NCBI GenBank assembly: GCA_021846275.1 | Contig: JAJZBZ010000005.1 | Coordinates: 62,001 to 126,000 of the forward strand | DNA: 64,000 nt | Reading direction: 5' to 3' | DNA from: Acidobacteriota bacterium | GTDB lineage: Bacteria; Acidobacteriota; Terriglobia; Terriglobales; Acidobacteriaceae | Shown here: one piece after another, positions 19,744-28,889 of the stretch | Layout: each line of letters opens with the position of its first letter | Numbering within the stretch: position 1 is the stretch's first letter | Notes under the pieces: model-generated | Seen by the model: only the letters and a program-made list of their open reading frames with translations | Told to the model about the DNA's origin: nothing | Databases searched by the model: none | Position numbers and translations under genes: made by a program

Positions 19744-21720
19744 ATGGCGGACGAGCAGGGAACGGCGCGCGCGGAGGACAGGCCGAAGCCGCGCGTGAAG
19801 GCGGACGACGAGATTACGGGCAAGGCGTATGACACGCGGCTGATGCTGCGGCTGGGGCGGTATCTGCGTCCGTATCGGACGCAGGCGACGATCTCGGTGG
19901 TGGCGGTGATGCTGCGCGCGGCGACGGATGCGGCGGGGCCGTATCTGGTGAAGGTGGCGCTGGACCGGTATCTGACGCGCGACTCGCATGTGGGCACGGG
20001 CTGGCTGGCGGAGCGGCTGAGCACGGATGCGCGGGTGGGCGTGGGCGAGCTGGCGCTGCTCTATCTGGCGGTGCTGCTGGTGGCGTATGTCTTCGAGTTC
20101 ACGCAGACGTATTTGATGCAGTGGACGGGGCAGAAGGTGATGTTTGATCTGCGCCGCGAGATTTTTCGCCACTTGCAGCGGATGCACGTTGGCTTCTTTG
20201 ACACGAACGCCGTGGGGCGGCTGGTGACGCGGCTGACTTCGGATGTGGACGCGATCAACGATATGTTCACGTCGGGCGTGCTGGCGATGATTGACGATGT
20301 GTTCGCGCTGACGATCATGGTGGTGGCAATGGTGGCGATGAACTGGCGGCTGGCGCTGCTGACGTTTGCCGTGCTGCCGTTGATTGGGGTGGCGACGAAT
20401 CTGTTTCGCATTTCGGTGAGGGCGAGCTATCGGCGGGTGAGGACGGCGATTGCGCGGATCAACTCGTTTACGCAGGAGCATGTGAGCGGGATGAGCGTGG
20501 TGCAGTTGTTCAATCGCGAGGAGCGGGCGTATCGCGACTTCGAGGCGGTGAACCGGCAGCACATGGTTGCGTTCAAGGACACGATCTTCGCATATGCGCT
20601 GTACTATCCGGCGGTGGAGATTCTCTCTTCGATTGCGATTGCGATGATTGTGTGGCGCGGCGGAGTGGGGGTGATTGGCGGGACGATCACGATCGGCATT
20701 ATCAGCGCATTCATACAGTATGCGCAGCGGTTCTTTCGACCGATTCAGGATTTGAGCGACAAGTTCAATATCCTGCAGGCGGCGATGACGGCGTGTGAGC
20801 GGATTTTCAAGCTGCTGGATACGCCGACGGAGATTGTGTCGCCGGAGAAGCCGAGGATGGGCGACGGATCGAACCGGATCGAGTTTTGCGATGTGTGGTT
20901 CACGTATCAGGAGCTGACCGGCGAGGAGCGCGAGTGGGTGAAGCGGGCAAGCACGGCGGAACTGGCCGGGCGCGGCGATATTGAGTGGATTCTGAAGGGT
21001 GTTTCGTTTGTGGTGGAGCCGGGCGAGACGGTGGCGATTGTGGGGCATACGGGCGCGGGAAAGACGACGCTGACGAGCCTGATGATGCGCTTCTATGACG
21101 TGACGCGCGGAGCGATTCGGATCGATGGCGTGGATGTGCGCGAGCACGATCTGGAGGATCTGCGCGGACACTTCGCGGTGGTGTTGCAGGATCCGTATCT
21201 TTTCAGCGGAACGATTGCGGAGAACATTCGGCTGGGCGCGGAGGAGATCGACGACGAGCGGATGCGGCAGGCGGCTGAGGACGTGAATGTGCTGGATTTT
21301 ATCGAGAGCCTTCCGAAGAAGTTTGACGAGCCGGTGATCGAGCGCGGGAACTCGCTTTCAACGGGACAGAAACAGCTTGTGAATTTTGCGCGCGCACTGG
21401 CGTTTGATCCGAGGATACTGATTCTGGATGAGGCCACGTCGAGCGTGGATACGGAGACGGAGCTGCGGATTCGCGCGGCGCTGGAGAAGATGATCGCTGG
21501 GCGGACATCGGTGCTGATTGCGCATCGGCTTTCGACGGTGCAGCGCGCGGACACGATCCTGGTGATGCACAAGGGACAGTTGCGCGAAGAGGGAAGCCAT
21601 CAAGAACTGCTGGCCGGGCGCGGGATTTACTGGAAGCTGTATCAGTTGCAGTACCGGGATCAGGAGCAGGGCGTGGTGGGCGCGAGTCTTGAAGCGAATG
21701 CGGCCGCTCTTGCGCCCTGA
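19744..21720 (+). CDS. ABC exporter, fused permease and ATPase
   Basis: 658 residues from the ATG at 19744; the frame is open from 19624 but the added part is repeat-flanked low complexity. The N-terminal half has six hydrophobic segments of an exporter transmembrane domain. The nucleotide-binding half carries Walker A VGHTGAGKTTL, the Q-loop, signature LSTGQKQLVNFARAL and Walker B LILDEATSSVD. A roughly 25-residue acidic insert near EELTGEEREWVKR precedes the ATPase domain. lpxB follows after 58 bases, so a lipid exporter role is plausible but not shown; the substrate is unknown. Confidence 0.92.
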   Translation: MADEQGTARAEDRPKPRVKADDEITGKAYDTRLMLRLGRYLRPYRTQATISVVAVMLRAATDAAGPYLVKVALDRYLTRDSHVGTGWLAERLSTDARVGVGELALLYLAVLLVAYVFEFTQTYLMQWTGQKVMFDLRREIFRHLQRMHVGFFDTNAVGRLVTRLTSDVDAINDMFTSGVLAMIDDVFALTIMVVAMVAMNWRLALLTFAVLPLIGVATNLFRISVRASYRRVRTAIARINSFTQEHVSGMSVVQLFNREERAYRDFEAVNRQHMVAFKDTIFAYALYYPAVEILSSIAIAMIVWRGGVGVIGGTITIGIISAFIQYAQRFFRPIQDLSDKFNILQAAMTACERIFKLLDTPTEIVSPEKPRMGDGSNRIEFCDVWFTYQELTGEEREWVKRASTAELAGRGDIEWILKGVSFVVEPGETVAIVGHTGAGKTTLTSLMMRFYDVTRGAIRIDGVDVREHDLEDLRGHFAVVLQDPYLFSGTIAENIRLGAEEIDDERMRQAAEDVNVLDFIESLPKKFDEPVIERGNSLSTGQKQLVNFARALAFDPRILILDEATSSVDTETELRIRAALEKMIAGRTSVLIAHRLSTVQRADTILVMHKGQLREEGSHQELLAGRGIYWKLYQLQYRDQEQGVVGASLEANAAALAP

Positions 21721-21778
21721 GCGCGGAACAGTGCGTGACCCGACGAACAGAGAGCAACGAATGGACGACAGGAGGCAC

Positions 21779-23044
21779 ATGAGCGAGCCGCTGATTTTTC
21801 TCTCTGCCGGCGAGGCGAGCGGCGAGCGGTATGGCGCGCTGCTGATCGAGGAGATGAAGCGGACGGAGCCGGGGGCGCAGTTTTTCGGCCTCTGTGGCGA
21901 GCGGATGGCGGCGCTTGGCTGCGAGGCCGTGGCGCGCAGCGAGGACGTGGCGGTGATGGGAATCACGGAGGTGATTGCGCACATGCCGCGGATTTATGCC
22001 GCCTTTCGTCGGCTGAAGCGCGCGATACGGGAGCGGCGACCGCAGGTGGCCGTACTGATTGATTTTCCGGATGTGAATCTGCGGCTGGCAGAGGCGCTGA
22101 GCCGGCAGGGTGTGCCGGTGATTTATTTTGTGAGTCCGCAGTTGTGGGCGTGGAAGAAGCGGCGGATTGAGCGCGTGCGCCGATTCGTCAGTCGGATGCT
22201 GGTGATCTTTCCGTTTGAGGAGCAGTTCTATGACGAGCGCGGCGTGGAGGCGGAGTTTGTGGGTCATCCGCTGGCCGAGTTGCCGTTGCCGGAGGTGAGC
22301 CGCGCGGAGTTTGCCTCGCGCTGGGGACTGGACGCCGGGAAGCGCTGGATTGGGCTGCTGCCGGGCAGCCGCGCGCGGGAGATTGGGCTGAACTTGCCGG
22401 AGATGTTGAGCGCGGCGCGGCTGCTGGACGATGGGCGGACGGAGTTTGTGTTGCCGCTGGCGGCTACGCTGCGCGAGGCGGACAGGCGCGGGACGCGGGC
22501 GATGGTGGATGAGGCGGGGATGGCCGCGACAGTGAGGGTTGTGGACGATGCGCGTGGCGCGCTGCATCACGCGCGGGCAAGCATGGTGGCGAGCGGAACG
22601 GCGACGGTCGAGGCGGCGCTGATGGGCAATCCATTTGTGGTGGTTTACCGGGTTTCGCGGCTGACGTATGCGATTGCGCAGCGAGTGGTGACGGTGCCGC
22701 ACGTGGCGATGGTCAATCTGGTGGCGGAGCGGCGCGTGGTGCCGGAACTGATTCAGGATGCGTTTACGGCGGAGGCTGTGGTTGCGGCGTTGCGTCCGCT
22801 GCTGGCTGACGGAGTTGAGCGCGAGCGGATGATCGAGGAGCTCGGCGCGGTCAGAGCGCGGCTGCGCGGGGACGGAAACGCGATTGCGCGCCTCGCCTCG
22901 CATGCCATCGCATGCAGCCGACACACAACGGATGCCGCTCCAGGCGGCGGCTCCGGCGCTTCCATTGAGTCTGCGCGTACCTCGGCTGTGTGCGATGAAA
23001 CCAACCGCGGCAAGGCCGCAGCGGATGGCGGAAAATGGGTTTGA
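21779..23044 (+). CDS. lpxB: Lipid-A-disaccharide synthase
   Basis: 421 residues from the ATG at 21779, preceded by AGGAGG. It joins UDP-diacylglucosamine and lipid X during lipid A synthesis at the inner membrane. Motifs are FLSAGEASGERYGA, FGLCGERM, VMGITEV, LIDFPDVNLRLA, YFVSPQLWAWKKRR, FEEQFY, FVGHPLAE, GLLPGSRAREI and VASGTATVEAAL. The last 45 residues after LASHAIACS have no family counterpart and are low-complexity, as if the 3' end has been extended by foreign DNA. The next gene starts 10 bases past the stop. Confidence 0.95.
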   Translation: MSEPLIFLSAGEASGERYGALLIEEMKRTEPGAQFFGLCGERMAALGCEAVARSEDVAVMGITEVIAHMPRIYAAFRRLKRAIRERRPQVAVLIDFPDVNLRLAEALSRQGVPVIYFVSPQLWAWKKRRIERVRRFVSRMLVIFPFEEQFYDERGVEAEFVGHPLAELPLPEVSRAEFASRWGLDAGKRWIGLLPGSRAREIGLNLPEMLSAARLLDDGRTEFVLPLAATLREADRRGTRAMVDEAGMAATVRVVDDARGALHHARASMVASGTATVEAALMGNPFVVVYRVSRLTYAIAQRVVTVPHVAMVNLVAERRVVPELIQDAFTAEAVVAALRPLLADGVERERMIEELGAVRARLRGDGNAIARLASHAIACSRHTTDAAPGGGSGASIESARTSAVCDETNRGKAAADGGKWV

Positions 23045-23054
23045 GGATGCTGGC

Positions 23055-25085
23055 ATGAGCAGGTGCGTGTTCCGACGAGTGGGTGACGCCATTGCTTGCG
23101 GTGCGACTCCTGGCTGCGTCGCGTTCCGCCGCGTCCCGCTGTTGTTCCTCCTGTTCGCCATCTGCGTGGTGGCGATGGCGCAGGGCAGTCGCGGCGTGAA
23201 GGTCGCGGGCTACAGCATTGATCTCGCGATTGATCCCGCAGCGCAGACGATGACGGCGAAGACTGTGGTGACGTTCACGGCTCCGGAGGGTGCGGATGCG
23301 GTGACTTTCGGGCTGCATCCGGCGCTGAAGATTGCCAGCATCACGGACGATGCGGGGACGGTGTTGACGGGTGAGCGAGCGGCGGGCGGCGATGTGCGGG
23401 TTGTTCCGGCGACGGCGCCGGAGGACAAGCCGCTGCACTGGACCTTTGAGTACTCGGGAAAGCTGAGCGGAGCCGAAGACGGCCCGGTGGAGGGATTGAA
23501 GCTGGCCGCGATCGGAAAGCCGATCTCGTATCTGCTGTATCCGGCGCGATGGTTTCCGATGGTCGGGTATCTGACGGATCGGTTCACGATGGAGCTGCGG
23601 GTGAGCGTGCCGGTGGGCGAGCGGGTTGTCGCCAGCGGCCTGACGGGCGAGAAGGACGTGACGCTGGCCGATGGCAGCAGGGGACGCGAGTTCGATTTCG
23701 AGTGGAAGCGACCGGGATTTCCCGGCACGGTGGTGGCCGGTGAGTTTGCGCCGGCGGCGACGGCGAACGTGATGGCGAATGTGAAGGCGTTTGTGACGGA
23801 GACGCACAAGACGCAGGCCGCGGGCGCGGCGGAGATGGCAGCGCGCGAGCTGGATTTTTTCAGCGGAACATTTGGCGAGCCGGAGTCGAGCCGTGTGAAC
23901 ATTGTCGAGCTGCCGAATGACACACTGCCGGCTTATTGGGCGCCGGAGATGGTGCTGCTGATGGGCGCGCATCTGACGGACCCGGCCGGCGTGAGGCTGA
24001 TGGCGAATACGCTGGCGCACCAGTGGTGGGGCGCCGAGCTGAGTCCGGCAACGCTGAATGACGCGTGGATCACGAATGGGATGGCGCGGTATGCGGAGCT
24101 GATGTATGTGGAGGACGAAAGCGGACGGACGGCGCTGGCGCGCGCGGTCACGGATATTGCGGCGGGCGCGGTGGCCTATGACACGACGCCGCTGTCTTCG
24201 GCGGGCCGACTGGGCGCGTTTTCGCCGCAGTTTCAGGCGATGACGCTGGAAAAGGGAGCGATGGTCTTTCACATGCTGCGCGGCGAGGTGGGCGATGCGA
24301 CGTTCAAGTCGATTCTGCGCGGGGCGCTGAGCGAGTACACGGACAAGGGGATCACGACGGCGGAGTTTGAGAAGGTGGCCGAGCAGGTGAGCCAGCAGAA
24401 TCTGACGCCGTTCTTCTCGCAGTGGATTGACGGGACGGGCGAGCCGAAGTTCACCGACAAGTATGCGGTGTATCGGCTGGGCAACGGCAAGGGATTTCGC
24501 ACGATCGGGCAGATTGATCAGGATCTTGACCTCTTCAACATGCCGGTCGATCTGGAGATTGAGACCGATGGCAAGACCGTGAACCAGAAGATTGACGTGG
24601 TGGGCACGGAGACGCAGTACGTGGTGGATACGTTTGGCCGCCCGCGTCACATCACGATTGATCCTGAGAACCTGGTGCTCAAGAACACGCCAGAGGTGCA
24701 GGTGCGCGCGGCGATTCTGCGCGGGCAACAACTGGCGGCGCAGGGCGACCTGAACGGCGCGCTGGGTGAGTATCAGAAGGCGCTTGGATTCAATCCGCAA
24801 AGCTCGCTGGTGAACTATCGGGTTGGCGCGACGCTGTTCACGGAGAAGAATTATCAGGCCAGTGCCGATGCGTTTCGCGCGGCGCTGAGCGGGGATGATG
24901 ATCCGGCGTGGACCGAGGTCTGGAGCCATATTCAACTGGGCAAAATCTTCGACGTGACCGGGCAGCGCGAGCGCGCCGTGAACGAGTATCGGCAGGCGAT
25001 CCAGACCAACGACAACACTCAGGGCGCGCTGAACGAGGCGCGGCTCTATCTGCGCACGCCGTACAAGCGGCCAGAGGGCGAGTGA
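23055..25085 (+). CDS. M1-aminopeptidase-like exported protein with lost active site and TPR tail
   Basis: 676 residues with an N-terminal hydrophobic signal (LLFLLFAICVVAMAQ). The fold follows M1 metallopeptidases, with an N-terminal beta domain and a helical domain containing LAHQWWG. The zinc motif HExxH reads N318-T-L-A-H322, and the downstream Glu expected at 341 in WLNEGF is Asn (WITNGM). Both a zinc His and the catalytic Glu are gone, so peptidase activity is unlikely. Residues about 545-660 form TPR-like repeats (GALGEYQKALGFNPQ, FRAAL). A scaffold or binding role is inferred. It overlaps the next gene by 4 bases. Confidence 0.88.
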   Translation: MSRCVFRRVGDAIACGATPGCVAFRRVPLLFLLFAICVVAMAQGSRGVKVAGYSIDLAIDPAAQTMTAKTVVTFTAPEGADAVTFGLHPALKIASITDDAGTVLTGERAAGGDVRVVPATAPEDKPLHWTFEYSGKLSGAEDGPVEGLKLAAIGKPISYLLYPARWFPMVGYLTDRFTMELRVSVPVGERVVASGLTGEKDVTLADGSRGREFDFEWKRPGFPGTVVAGEFAPAATANVMANVKAFVTETHKTQAAGAAEMAARELDFFSGTFGEPESSRVNIVELPNDTLPAYWAPEMVLLMGAHLTDPAGVRLMANTLAHQWWGAELSPATLNDAWITNGMARYAELMYVEDESGRTALARAVTDIAAGAVAYDTTPLSSAGRLGAFSPQFQAMTLEKGAMVFHMLRGEVGDATFKSILRGALSEYTDKGITTAEFEKVAEQVSQQNLTPFFSQWIDGTGEPKFTDKYAVYRLGNGKGFRTIGQIDQDLDLFNMPVDLEIETDGKTVNQKIDVVGTETQYVVDTFGRPRHITIDPENLVLKNTPEVQVRAAILRGQQLAAQGDLNGALGEYQKALGFNPQSSLVNYRVGATLFTEKNYQASADAFRAALSGDDDPAWTEVWSHIQLGKIFDVTGQRERAVNEYRQAIQTNDNTQGALNEARLYLRTPYKRPEGE

Positions 25086-25960
25086 GGGCTGGCGAGGCAA
25101 GCGCGCTGGCGCGGATTGCGCCCGTCGACTTTGCGCGCACGTTCTCGCTGCAACGGCTGGGGCCGCATGATCCTTCGGCCCATCTCTCGAAGATCGAATT
25201 TCGCAAGGCGTTCTTCTTTCGCGGCCGGGCCTCGACACTGCGCTTTGAGCGCGAGTCGGATGGGGCTGGCGCAAGGGCGTTGCGTGTGACGGCGCTGGGC
25301 GAGGCAGCCGAGGAGATGCTGGCCGAGACGCTGGTCTGTCTCGCGCAGGAGGATGACAATGATCGCTTCCCCACGGCGGATGCAGGGATTGCGCGTCTTC
25401 ACCGGAGCCTGCCGGGACTGCGTCTGCTGCGCGTGCCGTGGCTTTGGGATATTGCCTGCTCGATTGTGTTGCAACAGCGGATTCGCACGGTGGATGCGAT
25501 GCGCGCGTGGAACAGGATGGTGGCGCAGGCTGGTGCGGACGCGCCGCTGGGGCTGCGCGCGTTTCCGGATGCCGCCGCTGTCGAAGCAATCGCAGGTTTC
25601 GCGCTGCGTGGGATGGAGATTGACGCACAGCGCGCCGATACGCTCCGGCGACTGGCGCGCGAATGGCGGTTTCTGCCGCTGCGCGCGGAGATGAGCTTCG
25701 CACAGATGCGCGAGCGGCTGATGCGCATTCCGGGCATCGGGCCGTGGACGGTGGAGTCGATTCTGGGCTACGGCGCGGGAGATTGCGACGCGGCGATTCC
25801 GGGTGACCTGCATCTGCCACATCTGGTCTGCTATGCGCTGGCGGGCGAGACGCGCGGCAGCGACGAGCGGATGATGGAGCTGCTGGAGCCGTTTCGCGGA
25901 CACCGATTTCGTGTGATCCGGTTGCTTTATGCGAGCCGACTGGTCGTGCCTCGACGCTAA
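25082..25960 (+). CDS. DNA-3-methyladenine glycosylase II family (HhH-GPD)
   Basis: 292 residues from a GTG overlapping the previous stop (GTGA). It excises alkylated bases from DNA. The helix-hairpin-helix is MRIPGIGPWTVESILGYG, and the catalytic-type Asp lies about 20 residues later (IPGDLHLPHLV). The N-terminal domain (residues 1-90) resembles the AlkA sugar-clamp-like fold only loosely. The translational coupling with the M1-like gene suggests one operon with the ABC exporter and lpxB. Dispersed repeats begin 1 base after the stop. Confidence 0.85.
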   Translation: MRAGEASALARIAPVDFARTFSLQRLGPHDPSAHLSKIEFRKAFFFRGRASTLRFERESDGAGARALRVTALGEAAEEMLAETLVCLAQEDDNDRFPTADAGIARLHRSLPGLRLLRVPWLWDIACSIVLQQRIRTVDAMRAWNRMVAQAGADAPLGLRAFPDAAAVEAIAGFALRGMEIDAQRADTLRRLAREWRFLPLRAEMSFAQMRERLMRIPGIGPWTVESILGYGAGDCDAAIPGDLHLPHLVCYALAGETRGSDERMMELLEPFRGHRFRVIRLLYASRLVVPRR

Positions 25961-25961
25961 A

Positions 25962-26289
25962 GCATTGCATGCGGCAGGCATTGCATGCGGCAGCCGCGCG
26001 CGTCGCGCGCCACGACCGTTCGTGGCCGCTTCCGTTGGTCGCGAGTGGGCAATGGTGGAGGACGATAGGCTCGGTTCTCTGTTTTGCCCGCCCAGGCGGA
26101 AGCCCGGATGGGGCACCCGAATCGGCTGAGGACGGCGGGAAAAGCAAAGGCAGAAGCAGATTCCCTGCGGGAATGACAACAAAAAGGCGAAGGCAAGGGC
26201 AACAGCAATGACGGCGCTGGCACCTGCGTTTCCCATCCAGGTGGAAGCTCAGATGGGATATCCGAGTTGGCTGAGGACGGCGGATGGGG
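25962..26289 (+). repeat. Composite dispersed-repeat locus E
   Basis: Fills the 334-base gap 25961-26294. It begins 1 base after the glycosylase stop with a duplicated GCATTGCATGCGGCA head, then alpha with an extended hairpin (GCCACGA-CCGT-TCGTGGC), gamma (26080-26138, ending GGCTGAGGACGGCGG), beta (26155-26186) and a second, diverged gamma (26227-26289). Paired arms change together in the alpha hairpin compared with the other loci. Confidence 0.88.
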
Positions 26290-26294
26290 GGTGT

Positions 26295-28889
26295 TCAGCG
26301 GAGCTGGGGTTGGCTGATGGCTGGGGTGGTGGAGGTGAGTTGCGTGGTGGCGGCGGCGAGGTTGGGTGCGTTGACGCTGAGGGTGATGGGGCCGGAGTGA
26401 GGGGTGGTGCGGAGGATGACGAGCGCGCGGCCCTGGTAGAGTTTGCGGTCGGTGCCCTGATAGGGGGCTGAGTCCTGCTGGTCGGCGTTGGCGACGGCGG
26501 CGATGGTGGCCGGGCCGCTGACGGTGAAGTGGGCGAGTTGCGCGGCGTCGAGGACTGGACGGCCGGCTGCGTCAACGGCCTGGACCTGAACGAAGGCGAG
26601 GTCTTCGCCGTTGGCCGAGAGCGTGGCGCGGTCCGGGATGAGGCGCAGGCGCGTGGCCGGGCCGGTGGTGGTGAGCGTCTGGCGGGCGACGACGCGGCCC
26701 TGGCGCAGGGCTACGGATTCGAGCGTGCCGGGCTGGTAGGGGACCGAGAAGATGGCCTGGAACTGCTGGGCTGCTCCCGTGGGTTTTTCGCCAAGGAGCT
26801 TGCCGTTGAGGTAGAGGCGGACGGAGTCGGCGCGGGAATCGACTTCGACGTCGAGCGGCCGGCCTTCGTGGCCGGGCCAGGTCCAGCTTGGGACGGCGGG
26901 GTAAGTGGCCCAGCCGACGGCGACGATGGATTCGCCCGGCGGCGCGGGCTGGCGTATGGCGGTGTAAAGGCGGTCGCCGCCGTTCCAGACGATGTCGCGG
27001 TAGAACGAGATGGGTTTGCGGTTGCCGATGAGGTCGAGGTCGCCGCAGGCGGCGGCGTGCCAGGGGAAGCCGTGATTGAAGACGGCGGCAAGGGCTTTCT
27101 GTTCGGGGGTGGCGTTTTTGGACATCATGGCGTTCATGTCCTTGCCGGTGGCCATGGCGGAGAAGAGCTGATCGACGAAGGCGGTGCCGGTGAGCAGGTT
27201 CATCATGCCGGTGATCTGGCGGGCCTGGTCGGGTGTGGCGTAGGACCAGGCACCGATGCCGGATTCGCCGAGGTAGTCCATGGCGGTCCAGGTGAGGTCG
27301 CCGAGGATGTAAGGGTGGTCGTGGCTGATCTGCCAGAGCGGGAAGGCTTTGGCGGGGTAGGACTCGGTGGTGAGCATGAGGCGCGAGGGGATGGCCCGGT
27401 GGTCGCTCTGGTAGGTGGGCAGGATGTTGTAGTTGTAGCCGGTGATGTCGAGCTGCGAGAAGACGGCGGCGGCGTTGGGCAGGGTTGTTGTGCCGGGGAA
27501 GGCGAGCGTGAGCGGGCGCGTGGAGTCCAGCGCGTGGACGGCGGCGATGAGCCGGCGGGCGAGCGGCGCGCCTTTGGGGGTTTCCAGTTCCGGAATTTCG
27601 TTGCCGATGCCCCAGATGACGATGGAGGGGTGGTTGCGGTCGCGGCGGACCATGGAGGCGATGTCGCGCTGCCAGTTCTGGTCGAAATCGGAGGCGTAGT
27701 CGAATCTGACTTTGTGGGCCTGCCAGACGTCGAACGGCTCGTCGAGAACGAGCAGGCCGAGGCGGTCGCAGGCGTCGAGAAAGGCTGGGGATGGCGGGTT
27801 GTGGGCGGTGCGGACGGCGTTCATGCCGGCGGCCTTGAGGAGCTGGACGCGGCGGACTTCGGCGCGGTCAAAGGCGGCGGCCCCGAGCGGGCCGTTGTCG
27901 TGGTGGACGCTGCCACCGTGGAGCTTGATGGGCTGGCCGTTGAGCAGGAGTCCGTTTTCCGCCGACCAGGCGAGGGAACGGATGCCGAAGGGGGTTTCGA
28001 TGCGGTCCAGCGGCTGGTGGGTGCTGCTGACGAGCGTGGAGACGGCGCGGTAGAGCGTGGGCGAAGCGGGCGACCAGAGCGCGGGGTGGGCGACGGGGAT
28101 GGTCTGGCTCGCGGTGGTGCTTTGATTGGGCGCGAGGTCGAGTGGGGTGTGGGCTGTGGCGACGGGTTTTCCGCTGCGGTCGAGGAGGGTGGTCGAGAGC
28201 GTGAGGTGAGTGGTGGTGGTGGAGCGGTTGACGATCTGCGTCTGGAGGACGACCTGAGCCTGAGCGGGCGTGACCTGCGGCGTGGAGACGAAGACTCCCC
28301 AGTGGGCGATGTGAGTGGGCGCGGCGACGACGAAGCGGACGTGGCGGTAGATGCCGGAGCCGGAGTACCAGCGGCTGTTGGGCTGGTCGGAGTTGTCGAC
28401 GCGGACGGCGAGCAGGTTGGCGGCGCCGTAGTGGATCTGTGAGGTGAGGTCGAAGCGGAAGCTGGTGTAGCCGTAGGCGTGGAAGCCGAGGCGATGGCCG
28501 TTGAGGTAGACGGTGGCGTGGTGGTAGACGCCGTCGAACTCGACGCTGACCTGACGGCCTTGCCATGAGGCGGGCGCGTGGAAGGTTTTGCGATACCAGC
28601 CGATGCCGCCAGGATAGAAGCCTTCGCCGCCGCCGCCGGGGTTTTTCGGATCGGGCGCGCTGGCGATGCTCCAGTCGTGCGGGAGGTTGACGACGGACCA
28701 GGCGGCGTCATCGAAGGCGGGGGATTCGGCACCGGCGGGATCGCCGAGAGTGAATCGCCAGTTGAGGTCCGCGGCGAGCGTCTTGCGCGGGGAACTGGCC
28801 TGCGCGGCGAGGCGTGGCGCGGGAACGAGCGCGAGAATGGCGAGCAGGGCGGACAGGCGGATGGATAAGCGGGCGGTGCGGGAGTTCAT
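26295..28889 (-). CDS. Exported glycoside hydrolase family 2 (beta-galactosidase type)
   Basis: 864 residues. A signal peptide ends near APRLAAQA. The sugar-binding jelly roll (residues about 35-200, with NLPHDWSI, GIGWYRKTF, YLNGHRLG and SGSGIYRHV) is followed by the immunoglobulin-like and TIM-barrel domains. The acid/base Glu is E431 in WGIGNEIPE, and the nucleophile is E509 in LTTESYP, with correct 78-residue spacing. The substrate may be a beta-galactoside or related glycoside in the periplasm. The start overlaps the upstream tetR stop by 4 bases (ATGA), so the regulator and enzyme share a transcript. Confidence 0.93.
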   Translation of the reverse strand: MNSRTARLSIRLSALLAILALVPAPRLAAQASSPRKTLAADLNWRFTLGDPAGAESPAFDDAAWSVVNLPHDWSIASAPDPKNPGGGGEGFYPGGIGWYRKTFHAPASWQGRQVSVEFDGVYHHATVYLNGHRLGFHAYGYTSFRFDLTSQIHYGAANLLAVRVDNSDQPNSRWYSGSGIYRHVRFVVAAPTHIAHWGVFVSTPQVTPAQAQVVLQTQIVNRSTTTTHLTLSTTLLDRSGKPVATAHTPLDLAPNQSTTASQTIPVAHPALWSPASPTLYRAVSTLVSSTHQPLDRIETPFGIRSLAWSAENGLLLNGQPIKLHGGSVHHDNGPLGAAAFDRAEVRRVQLLKAAGMNAVRTAHNPPSPAFLDACDRLGLLVLDEPFDVWQAHKVRFDYASDFDQNWQRDIASMVRRDRNHPSIVIWGIGNEIPELETPKGAPLARRLIAAVHALDSTRPLTLAFPGTTTLPNAAAVFSQLDITGYNYNILPTYQSDHRAIPSRLMLTTESYPAKAFPLWQISHDHPYILGDLTWTAMDYLGESGIGAWSYATPDQARQITGMMNLLTGTAFVDQLFSAMATGKDMNAMMSKNATPEQKALAAVFNHGFPWHAAACGDLDLIGNRKPISFYRDIVWNGGDRLYTAIRQPAPPGESIVAVGWATYPAVPSWTWPGHEGRPLDVEVDSRADSVRLYLNGKLLGEKPTGAAQQFQAIFSVPYQPGTLESVALRQGRVVARQTLTTTGPATRLRLIPDRATLSANGEDLAFVQVQAVDAAGRPVLDAAQLAHFTVSGPATIAAVANADQQDSAPYQGTDRKLYQGRALVILRTTPHSGPITLSVNAPNLAAATTQLTSTTPAISQPQLR

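Noticed and set aside
22906-22960. Complete alpha module inside lpxB
   Set aside because: Only the head-like GCATGC bases resemble it; hairpins are missing.
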